From Bacteroidales bacterium (GTDB lineage: Bacteria > Bacteroidota > Bacteroidia > Bacteroidales > Muribaculaceae): DNA of 7,498 bases. Position numbers and translations under genes: made by a program. The notes beneath the pieces are model-generated. The model was not told the DNA's origin, did no database searches, and worked only from the letters and a program-made list of their open reading frames with translations. Where the stretch lies: the NCBI GenBank assembly GCA_004553095.1, contig SFMJ01000079.1, positions 1 to 7,498 on the forward strand, given 5' to 3'. Positions 1 to 6,156 of this stretch are shown one piece after another; within the stretch, counting starts at the first letter, position 1, and every line of letters starts with the position of its first letter.

Positions 1-2350
1 TATCCACACGACTTCCCATCTGATTCTCACCAAGACTATCTTGCAAGAATATCTGGTCCTTCTTGTCACTCTTCTCCCTGCCGACAGGCTTATCCCAGTG
101 AAGGTAGTTGCTTCCGGTATCATCAGGTATCTCAACGGTATAGAGCACAGACCTCCAATCAGTATTAAACTTTGAGAGTTCCTCTTCAAGCCGTTTCAGT
201 TCCTCCTCGCCCTCACGCTTGGCTTCACCTCTTCTGAAAGGTAAAGCCTCTTTAAGGCGGTAAATATCAGACTCTAATTTACTCTTCCTTAACGAATTGT
301 TGTTCACAATGGCATAATTACGACCGATTGCTTCAACCTCAGTCACATACGTTCCCCAGCCATAAGCTTGAGCGCCCTCTCCCTCGCTCATGTGGTTGTT
401 GTCGAAAGCATCAAAGTCTGCTCCCGAACCATGATACACCTTATGCTGACGCAATTTCTGCTCATTTTCCCCGATTTTTGCCTGCACCTTTGCATCGCCA
501 TTCGCCTTATCAAGCACACGCTGCCCTTCCGCAACATCCGTAACAACCTCTACACCTGCATCACGCAACACCCCAATAAGAGAATCACGCAAAGCAGCCT
601 CACGAGGAGAAACCTCGCCCGTCCCGGCACCCTTCTGCTCCTTAACTACATCAGCACCATTCTCCTCAACACCATCGCCCCGATTCTGAGGCTTGCTACC
701 GCCAAGTTTCCCTTTCTCTTTCTGACTCATAAGCCATCTCGCGTAGTCGTATGCCGTCTTGCCTAAGTCGTAGTCATTAACCAAATATTCAGTCTTGAGC
801 TTGTTGTGAGACGCCTCCCATGCCGCCTGCTCCTGACTACTCATCCGATTCCATCTGCGACGATTTATCTGCGGTCTATAATTATATGTTGACACATTTA
901 GACTCCCATCTGCAAGCCAACGCTCGATGAACTCCGCCACTGTCGCTACTTCACCATCGATCCTCTTCTTCTTCGAAAGATTCCGATCTATGCTTGATGC
1001 CTGAAGGTTCCCTCTGCCGCGAAGATACCCATTATATTTTGCCAACTGATCCGCTTTCTTCTGCCGCTCGATTTCTTCCAACTTCTCGTGACTCATTTTT
1101 GCTTCCAACCTGTCGCGCAATTCTCGCAAAGAATAAATCTCTTCGCGCATTGCATCCTGTCGCGCCAAGTGATCTGCATACTTAGCCGCCAAAGCATCCT
1201 CCTCTTCTTTCGGAATCCTGTCCCTGCCGCCATACTTATCCACCAATGCCTTGGCTTCAGCATGTAATTGTTCTGCATCAGGGAAAATCTTCTTGCCAAG
1301 AGCCTCCCAAGGATAATAGAAAGCATCCTCCAGCAACTTCAACCGAGCCTCAACATCCCTCAAACTGCTGCTCTCGTCCCAAGTCTGAGGAACATACTCA
1401 TCCATCTCTGCATAATCCTCAACTCCATCACCATTTTTTGCATCGGCATCTTGCTTTTCTGATGACAAAGTATTACCTTTGCCTCCGGAAGACAGGTCGT
1501 TCGTAGGGCCGGAAAGGGCACCGGCCTCTTCCGATTCGGAAGGCAGTATGAGGAGTTGCCCGTCCTCACGTTCGGCTTGTCTTTTTATTTTATCCAGTCC
1601 TTTGTCGTCAATGTAGTGCCAATGCACTATCTCGGCATTTTCTTTTACTGAACTTAATTCAATAAGAACAAGACGGTTATTGCCTTCCTTATCCTTCGTG
1701 TTTATGACAACCCAGTTGTAAGGACGCTTCGCCTTTTGGTTTTGTCCGTACAGGTTCGCATTGTATAACGCTGATTGGAGAATGTTTCTGCTATCCTCAG
1801 CAGTCAACTCTGCATGATGTTTTGCATTGCGCTCAAAGATATTCTTCTTGATGATAACAGGCTTGCCATTAGCACCAATAGCCTCATCCACATTCCGGGG
1901 CAATGCAGGCAACTCAACGTTTCTTGTAGGTGCACTAAAGTCCTCATCCCTCAACTCGTCAATAGATGTAATCTTCTCCAACTTCAATGTGCCGTCAGCA
2001 TTCAACGGATTCCCCTGATTGTCAGTCTTGCCATCAGAGCCTACTTCTCTCCCCGTGCCTTCGCTACCATCGCCTTGATCTCCTCTTCCACTGTCGGCTT
2101 TCCCATCTCCTTCCGGAAGGAGTTTTCCTCCCTTAGCATCGTTGCCGCCGCCTCGTTCCCCTGACGGGCCTCCATTATTGTTGACGCCCACAGCGCCAAC
2201 TCCATTCGATCCATTGCCATCTTCTTTTGCTTTTACAGGTTTATAATCTATGCCAAATGCTATATCTATGCCAAATGCTATCTTTATAGCATCGGCTATT
2301 GTCTTCTCTTCAGTATCTGCCTCCTCAAACAAGGAAGCGTGATCATACAA
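1..2350 (-). CDS. Polyvalent protein of a prophage or conjugative element, with nuclease-like and ADP-ribosyltransferase-like domains; cut by the window edge and probably truncated at its N-terminus
   Basis: A single open frame starts after a TAA at 2362-2360 and is still open at base 1. Numbering from the only near-terminal start codon, TTG at 2350, gives 783 codons seen. Residues 24-35 are a tandem IAFGID pair. About 43-119 is a Gly/Asp/Asn-rich linker. About 167-294 contains NLYGQ, EIVHWHYIDDKGL and KRQAEREDGQLLIL, which resembles the PBECR nuclease-like domains of Bacteroidetes phage polyvalent proteins (moderate confidence). About 316-560 is charged and helical, with likely coiled coil and no domain I recognise. 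From 637 onward there is an ADP-ribosyltransferase-like domain of the ART-PolyVal type, with YHGS at 639-642 and GWGTYVTE at 664-671, an arrangement like the H and Y motifs of PARP-type enzymes. It continues to the edge with EIPDDTGSNYLHWDKP. Polyvalent proteins are thought to be injected or transferred with element DNA to counter host defences. The first in-frame ATG is at 1405 (codon 316), so the natural start is probably missing. What other domains it carries is unknown. Confidence 0.8.
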   Translation of the reverse strand, partial: MYDHASLFEEADTEEKTIADAIKIAFGIDIAFGIDYKPVKAKEDGNGSNGVGAVGVNNNGGPSGERGGGNDAKGGKLLPEGDGKADSGRGDQGDGSEGTGREVGSDGKTDNQGNPLNADGTLKLEKITSIDELRDEDFSAPTRNVELPALPRNVDEAIGANGKPVIIKKNIFERNAKHHAELTAEDSRNILQSALYNANLYGQNQKAKRPYNWVVINTKDKEGNNRLVLIELSSVKENAEIVHWHYIDDKGLDKIKRQAEREDGQLLILPSESEEAGALSGPTNDLSSGGKGNTLSSEKQDADAKNGDGVEDYAEMDEYVPQTWDESSSLRDVEARLKLLEDAFYYPWEALGKKIFPDAEQLHAEAKALVDKYGGRDRIPKEEEDALAAKYADHLARQDAMREEIYSLRELRDRLEAKMSHEKLEEIERQKKADQLAKYNGYLRGRGNLQASSIDRNLSKKKRIDGEVATVAEFIERWLADGSLNVSTYNYRPQINRRRWNRMSSQEQAAWEASHNKLKTEYLVNDYDLGKTAYDYARWLMSQKEKGKLGGSKPQNRGDGVEENGADVVKEQKGAGTGEVSPREAALRDSLIGVLRDAGVEVVTDVAEGQRVLDKANGDAKVQAKIGENEQKLRQHKVYHGSGADFDAFDNNHMSEGEGAQAYGWGTYVTEVEAIGRNYAIVNNNSLRKSKLESDIYRLKEALPFRRGEAKREGEEELKRLEEELSKFNTDWRSVLYTVEIPDDTGSNYLHWDKPVGREKSDKKDQIFLQDSLGENQMGSRVD
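2246..2281 (-). repeat. Perfect 18-base tandem duplication inside the polyvalent gene
   Basis: On the plus strand ATCTATGCCAAATGCTAT occurs twice back to back (2246-2263 and 2264-2281). It is in frame and encodes IAFGID twice near the start of the open frame. Being a multiple of three and perfectly identical, it looks like a recent slippage or duplication that kept the frame open. Confidence 0.95.
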
Positions 2351-2390
2351 AAAAACAGTTTACTCCGGGGTACAGGGTAAACTGATTTTT
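2349..2390 (-). terminator. Rho-independent terminator of tRNA-Ser
   Basis: On the minus strand CAGTTTAC (2384-2377) pairs with GTAAACTG (2363-2356), and three further inner pairs are possible. Seven T residues follow (2355-2349), starting directly after the stem. It begins 12 bases after the CCA end of tRNA-Ser. The plus-strand side also has a run of five T after the stem (ATTTTT, 2385-2390), so it may work in both directions. The polyvalent open frame begins within its T-tract. Confidence 0.85.
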
Positions 2391-2395
2391 ATCAT

Positions 2396-2483
2396 TGGCG
2401 GAAAGACAGGGATTCGAACCCTGGGTACCAAAAGGCACAACGGTTTTCGAGACCGCCCCGATCGACCACTCCGGCATCTTTCC
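2396..2483 (-). tRNA. tRNA-Ser (anticodon CGA)
   Basis: The 88-base minus-strand sequence folds as a class II tRNA. The acceptor arms are GGAAAGA and TCTTTCC, followed by discriminator G and encoded CCA. The anticodon arm is GCGGT/ACCGT with loop CTCGAAA, giving anticodon CGA, which reads the serine codon UCG. The long variable arm GTGCC-TTTT-GGTAC is typical of tRNA-Ser. The T arm is CAGGG-TTCGAAT-CCCTG. Nothing in it is broken. tRNA 3' ends are common integration sites, and here mobile-element coding sequence begins about 45 bases beyond the CCA. Confidence 0.97.
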
Positions 2484-2505
2484 CGGTCGTTTTTGATAGC
2501 GAGTG

Positions 2506-2536
2506 CAAAGTTAGCATTAAATTGGGAAATTGCCAA
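2506..2536 (-). promoter_or_regulatory. Bacteroidetes-type promoter for tRNA-Ser
   Basis: Reading the minus strand, TTGG (2536-2533) is followed after 19 bases by TAACTTTG (2513-2506). This matches the Bacteroidetes primary sigma factor pattern of a -33 TTTG-like box and a -7 TAnnTTTG box at usual spacing. Transcription would start about 15 bases before the tRNA 5' end at 2483. Confidence 0.75.
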
Positions 2537-2713
2537 TTTTTTTGTTATTTTTTTGCAGATAGTTTTTGAAAAGACTATAAAACGGAAGGGGAAGAGTCGC
2601 TCCGCTCGCCAGCCGAATAGAAAAGAGATCCGCGCGGGAAGGGGGCGGTATCACCCAAAGACAAACTGCCTGATGGCGAGAGGAGGTGGGACTTGGAGGG
2701 AGGGAACGCGCTC
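2537..2713. other. Intergenic spacer between dprA and tRNA-Ser, no gene seen
   Basis: This stretch between the dprA stop codon and the tRNA promoter holds no convincing gene. The frame open on the plus strand has no homology I recognise and runs antisense into the dprA stop. No clear terminator for dprA is visible. A weak AT-rich inverted repeat (2559-2578) lacks an adjoining T-tract. Confidence 0.6.
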
Positions 2714-3829
2714 TTAGGATAGTTCGTAGCGGGCTCCGGGGAGTTTGTTGATTATTCCTTCGAATTCGAGTTCGGTTAGGGCAGCCATGAGTAGGGGCAT
2801 GGATAGGCCGGTGTTGAGGTGTATGCTGTCGATGGACATGGGCTGTGCCGTCTGTCGGAGGGTTTGGTAGACTGTGGCGAGGTCACCTTCGAGTTCGGGG
2901 AATAGGACTTTCTGTGGGGGCAGGGCGTCGAGGGCTGGGATCTTCCATCGCATGAGGTTCATCAGGTCGGGGAGGGATGTGTATATTCGGGCTTTTTCTT
3001 TGGCGATGAGGTGGTTGCACCCGGCGCTGATAGGGTCGTTGAATCTTCCGGGCAGCGCCATCACATCTCTACCGTATGAGAAAGCGATGGAGGCAGTGCT
3101 CATGGCTCCCCCTTTGATTTCGGATTCGACGACGAAGGTGAGCTCGGAGAGACCGGCGACGATGCGGTTTCGTTGGAGGAAATTTTGGCGGTAGGGTCGC
3201 GTTTTTGTGGGGTATTCGGAGAGGATCGAACCGCCGTGGGCGAGTATCTGCTTGGCGAGGTCGCGGTTTTGCGCCGGGTAGATAGTGTCGAGGCCGTGCG
3301 CCATCACGGCGACGGTGGGGAGTCCATGTTTGAGGGCGGCGACATGGGCAGCGGTGTCGATGCCGTAAGCGAGGCCGCTGACGATCATGGCGTCGGGATA
3401 GTAAGGGGCGACAGATTCGACGAAACGGTCGGTGAAGGAGAGTCCATAGGATGTGGAACGACGAGTACCGACGATGCTGAGAGAGGGGTGTGTGTCGAGG
3501 TTGGTGTTGCCGAGTTGGTATAGCACGATGGGTGCATCGGGTAGGTCACGGAGGAGCATTGGGAAGTCATCGTCGAGGATGAAAAGGACTTTTATCTTGT
3601 GACGCTGAACGAATTCGAACTCTTGACGAGCTCTAAAAAGAGCCTCTTCGCGGGCTATGTTTTGGAATAATCTACAAGCCATAGACCGGAGCTTTTGGTT
3701 TAGTTCCGGCATGTTCAGGGTAAAGAACTCGTGGGTTGAGATGCCGAGGTCGGCGAGATTTCTGACGACTTCGGCTGAGATGCCCGGTGTGAGCGAGAGA
3801 GCTATTTTGTAGACTAATTCAGAGTCCAT
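2714..3829 (-). CDS. dprA: DNA processing protein DprA
   Basis: This 371-residue protein matches DprA/Smf over its full length. DprA binds incoming single-stranded DNA in the cytoplasm and loads RecA during natural transformation. The N-terminal region (about 1-60) has a helix-hairpin-helix/SAM-like look (LTPGIS at 13-18). The Rossmann-like core carries VGTRRSTSYG (120-129), SGLAYGIDTAAH (151-162), GLDTIYP (179-185), FLQRNRIVAGLS (217-228), ESEIKGGAMSTA (235-246) and PGRFNDPISAGCNHLI (260-275), all characteristic of the family. The C-terminal about 58 residues form the winged-helix domain of longer DprA proteins (EFEGIINKLPG at 354-364). It is the last gene of the minus-strand run, 61 bases after the thioesterase. 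The ATG at 3829 is the only sensible start. No competence gene is seen next to it; in many Bacteroidetes dprA is present without proven transformation. Confidence 0.97.
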   Translation of the reverse strand: MDSELVYKIALSLTPGISAEVVRNLADLGISTHEFFTLNMPELNQKLRSMACRLFQNIAREEALFRARQEFEFVQRHKIKVLFILDDDFPMLLRDLPDAPIVLYQLGNTNLDTHPSLSIVGTRRSTSYGLSFTDRFVESVAPYYPDAMIVSGLAYGIDTAAHVAALKHGLPTVAVMAHGLDTIYPAQNRDLAKQILAHGGSILSEYPTKTRPYRQNFLQRNRIVAGLSELTFVVESEIKGGAMSTASIAFSYGRDVMALPGRFNDPISAGCNHLIAKEKARIYTSLPDLMNLMRWKIPALDALPPQKVLFPELEGDLATVYQTLRQTAQPMSIDSIHLNTGLSMPLLMAALTELEFEGIINKLPGARYELS

Positions 3830-3860
3830 GGGGAGTGGTCTTAACTTGTGGAGGGAAGCA

Positions 3861-3887
3861 GGGCGGAGAGGGGCGGGGCGGAGAGGG
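3861..3887 (+). repeat. 12-base direct repeat in the thioesterase-dprA gap
   Basis: GGGCGGAGAGGG occurs at 3861-3872 and again at 3876-3887, separated by three bases, in a purine-only stretch of the plus strand. On the transcribed strand this gives a C/U-rich leader ahead of dprA. No function can be read from it; it may be slippage-derived. Confidence 0.85.
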
Positions 3888-3890
3888 TTA

Positions 3891-4310
3891 TTATATGTAC
3901 TTGGCGAAGAGGGCTGCTAATTCGTCGCCTCGGGAGAGTTTGCCATTTTGGAGCACAACAACTGTGACGACGGCTTCGGCGCAGACCTCGCCGTTGTTTT
4001 TGATGATGTCTTGGTGGAAGATGAATCTGGGTCCCTTACGTTCGAGTCTGAGGCAACTGAGGAAAGAGTCACCTCCACGTAGTGAGGATTTGTATTCGAT
4101 CTCAATTTTACGGACCACGGCGTCGATGCCTCGGTTGTGCATCTCGATGAATGGGAGACCTGCGTCTTTGCAGAACTTATGTCGGGTGTGCTCCATATAG
4201 TGGAGGTAGTTGGCATTGTTGACAATTTGCTCGCAGTCGAGTTCGTAGTCGCGAACTTCCATGTCCATAATGAAGCAGTATTTTTTGTCAGAGTCTTTAA
4301 GGATTCTCAT
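3891..4310 (-). CDS. Acyl-CoA thioesterase, hotdog fold (YbgC/4HBT family)
   Basis: This 139-residue protein has the size and pattern of single-domain 4-hydroxybenzoyl-CoA thioesterase family members, which hydrolyse acyl-CoA (sometimes acyl-ACP) thioesters in the cytoplasm. The signature is VRDYELDCEQIVNNANYLHYMEHTRHKF (residues 19-46 in two overlapping parts: VRDYELDCEQ, then IVNNANYLHYMEHTR). Asp25 aligns with the catalytic Asp of the family, and the VNNANYL stretch covers the start of the central hotdog helix. The later parts IDAVVRKIEIEYK and SLRGGDSF fit the following beta strands. The start at 4310 lies 11 bases after the stop of the membrane protein gene, so the two are probably co-transcribed. 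Met15 or Met17 could also be the start. The substrate cannot be told from sequence. Confidence 0.92.
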   Translation of the reverse strand: MRILKDSDKKYCFIMDMEVRDYELDCEQIVNNANYLHYMEHTRHKFCKDAGLPFIEMHNRGIDAVVRKIEIEYKSSLRGGDSFLSCLRLERKGPRFIFHQDIIKNNGEVCAEAVVTVVVLQNGKLSRGDELAALFAKYI

Positions 4311-4321
4311 GATGGTAGGGC

Positions 4322-4969
4322 TTAATTTGATGTTTGGGAAGCATCGGTTATATTATTGTCTTGGATTGCGTCGAAGATAGTGGGTGATAAAGCCTCATGA
4401 GGGATCCAGATGAAGCCTTGGGCCGGGGAGATTATGGGGATAATGAGGGCGTTAGCTTTGAGTCGGGCTGGGGCGAGATGACGGCGAGGGAAAGAGATCT
4501 CAGAGATGCGTAAGTCGGAGGGGGAATCGGGGTCGGGGGCCGATTCTTTTATGTGTAGGCGGATAGTTAGGGCTTGGGGGGAGATTAGGAGGGTGTGAGG
4601 GAGGACGTTGAAGAAGCACTCTTGGCGGAGGCCATGATAGTAATACATGAAAGCCATTAGCATGGGGATGATGATGGTGATGATCATCAGGGCTACTATA
4701 AGGATACGGATGTCGAGGAGGATTCCTAATATTATGCCGATGGCAGAGATAAGCGACAGGGATAATAGCCAGGGCATGGCGAAGCATTTCATCAGGCATC
4801 TGATGAAAGCGAAGCCACCCATTCGGAAGAGCGGGGTCTCGATTTCTCTCTGAACTGAGGGGGCTCCGTCGATGGAATCGGCGGAGCCTGTAGCTGTCGC
4901 GACTTGGTGGGGGTCGGGATCCGGGGTTGGCTTGGTGGGGGGTACTACCCTATTGGCTGATGATGTCAC
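4322..4969 (-). CDS. Unrecognised protein with two membrane helices
   Basis: I do not recognise this 215-residue protein. Residues 1-45 are polar and rich in Pro, Thr, Ser and Asp. Two hydrophobic segments follow at about 65-85 and 88-110, linked by a very short turn (DIR at 86-88), which suggests a helical hairpin with both ends on the same side of the inner membrane. The remaining about 100 residues alternate hydrophobic and polar residues and look like a soluble beta-rich domain. This layout recalls YcxB-like or bacterial PH-like proteins, but that is only a resemblance of plan. Its first codons overlap the end of the C45-like gene by 20 bases, which suggests translational coupling. If translation began instead at Met50 the overlap and the polar tail would vanish. 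The reading frame is intact and sits tightly between two real genes, which supports its being expressed. Confidence 0.75.
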   Translation of the reverse strand: MTSSANRVVPPTKPTPDPDPHQVATATGSADSIDGAPSVQREIETPLFRMGGFAFIRCLMKCFAMPWLLSLSLISAIGIILGILLDIRILIVALMIITIIIPMLMAFMYYYHGLRQECFFNVLPHTLLISPQALTIRLHIKESAPDPDSPSDLRISEISFPRRHLAPARLKANALIIPIISPAQGFIWIPHEALSPTIFDAIQDNNITDASQTSN

Positions 4970-6095
4970 GATATAGGCGTTCGATGCGATATGTTTCGCT
5001 GTTTAGTTTGATGGCTTCTTGGGCGTAGCCTGTGCCTTGGGCATTATATAGCTTTGAGAGGTCGATATATTTGTTGCGCTTAGATTTGATTGGGGCGAAG
5101 ACATCGTTGCGTTTTTGTTTGGCTTCGTCGCAGAGGGGAGAATGGCCATTAGGGAGGATGCCACGTAGCTCGAGTGGGACTCCATCTGCTTTGCAACGGA
5201 CGGCACGAATTTCGGAGACGGGGGGATATCCGATGCCGGTCCACATGATGTATTGATCGGCTACGAAAGCCGGAGTAATATCTTCTAAAGAACTTACCGG
5301 ATGGCAGCCTTCGATGGCGATGGTGGCAGTAGATTTGAAACGAGGGATGTAGTCCTGATCGAGGAGATGCTTATTTTCGGAGAGGGTATAATCTTTGTTT
5401 AGTTGGTCGTTGTAGAAAGTTCGGCTTAGGACTTCGGTGAGTACTTCGGGAGTGACTTGGCATTTCCGGGCATAATCGCAGATCAGGCAGTTTGCGTTAG
5501 CCTCACGGACATGGCCATAACCCTCGTTGGGACGTCCGCTATGGCTATAGTTTGTGCGTATCAGGACGCCGTTGGGAGCGTCGGCGAGGTCGTAAACGAC
5601 GTAAGAATGGTTGTTGGTTTCGAAATAAGCGCCATTACCGAGGGCATCGATAACGCCGAAATTAGCTTCGACACCCATGGGTCGAGGATAAGAGTCGAGA
5701 AGCCGGCGGAAATCGTCGACCGTGCGGCAAGTGCGAAGTGCACGGGTCATGAGAATTCCCTCCTTATCCATATCTTTGGCGGGAACGCGGTCATCTTTGA
5801 TGTTGTAAGATGCAGTATTCATGACGGCGAACCCGGCGTCGTTCATACCCATCCAGGCTTCACGGAGGAGGGCATCGGCGGCATTGAAAAGGGCGACATA
5901 TCCGAATCCCTCTTGATTGGCGGGGATATACTCGACTTTATTGTCGATGGTAGAAGTGTCGCGGTGCTTCCAGAGGATAGGGCGACCGTAAGGGTTGGCA
6001 TCAGCTGCGATGATGGCAGAAGTGCAAGCAAAGACCGCGGCAGGGAAAAGAGTCGCCGCGGTCAGAATGATGGATAATAAAAAAGAATTTCTCAT
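4950..6095 (-). CDS. Secreted C45-family (acyltransferase/amidohydrolase-like) Ntn hydrolase
   Basis: This 381-residue protein belongs to the N-terminal-nucleophile group that includes peptidase C45, 6-aminopenicillanic acid acyltransferase-like and carcinine hydrolase-like proteins. Residues 1-23 form a signal peptide (RN, then a hydrophobic core, ending VFA). The next residue, Cys24 in the motif CTSAII, is the expected nucleophile, so removal of the signal peptide would itself expose the catalytic amino group. Further family-like motifs are GRPILWKHRD (37-46), GMNDAGFAVMN (83-93), NFGVIDALGNGAYFE (145-159) and VLIRTNYS (177-184), whose Asn may help form the oxyanion hole. It probably acts in the periplasm or outside the cell on an amide bond; the substrate is unknown. 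An upstream in-frame ATG at 6122 would add nine residues but lies inside a strong hairpin and weakens the signal peptide, so I prefer 6095. Confidence 0.85.
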   Translation of the reverse strand: MRNSFLLSIILTAATLFPAAVFACTSAIIAADANPYGRPILWKHRDTSTIDNKVEYIPANQEGFGYVALFNAADALLREAWMGMNDAGFAVMNTASYNIKDDRVPAKDMDKEGILMTRALRTCRTVDDFRRLLDSYPRPMGVEANFGVIDALGNGAYFETNNHSYVVYDLADAPNGVLIRTNYSHSGRPNEGYGHVREANANCLICDYARKCQVTPEVLTEVLSRTFYNDQLNKDYTLSENKHLLDQDYIPRFKSTATIAIEGCHPVSSLEDITPAFVADQYIMWTGIGYPPVSEIRAVRCKADGVPLELRGILPNGHSPLCDEAKQKRNDVFAPIKSKRNKYIDLSKLYNAQGTGYAQEAIKLNSETYRIERLYRDIISQ

Positions 6096-6114
6096 ACGCA
6101 AAAAGATTGAGGAG

Positions 6115-6142
6115 AACCCCATCTCCCCGGGGAGATGGGGTT
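6115..6142. repeat. 28-base perfect palindrome, likely terminator or attenuator hairpin
   Basis: AACCCCATCTCCCC (6115-6128) is followed directly by its exact reverse complement (6129-6142). In RNA it would form a GC-rich stem with a loop made from the central CCCCGGGG. It lies between the DUF1015 stop (6157) and the preferred start of the C45-like gene (6095). On the minus strand the nearest run of five T comes about ten bases after the stem, so it is not a classical terminator. It may protect the DUF1015 mRNA 3' end or lower read-through. Confidence 0.7.
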
Positions 6143-6156
6143 ATGATTGAGCTCAA

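Noticed and set aside
328..2164. Several short open frames on both strands in the left third
   Set aside because: They lie in other frames of the single long minus-strand polyvalent frame, carry no recognisable domain, and show composition expected of shadows.
1..2350. Possible frameshift pseudogene in the polyvalent gene
   Set aside because: The frame reads without a stop from 2359 to base 1 and keeps coherent domain content. Only the N-terminal truncation is supported.
2559..2578. AT-rich inverted repeat ATAGT...ACTAT
   Set aside because: The stem is weak, and neither strand has a T-tract right after it, so I cannot call it a terminator of dprA.
2493..2717. Plus-strand 74-codon frame between tRNA-Ser and dprA
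   Set aside because: It has low-complexity basic sequence, overlaps the tRNA promoter and ends antisense in the dprA stop. No homology was recognised.
5457..6077. Plus-strand 206-codon frame
   Set aside because: It is exactly antisense to the C45-like gene, whose motifs are clear. No family was recognised in the antisense product.
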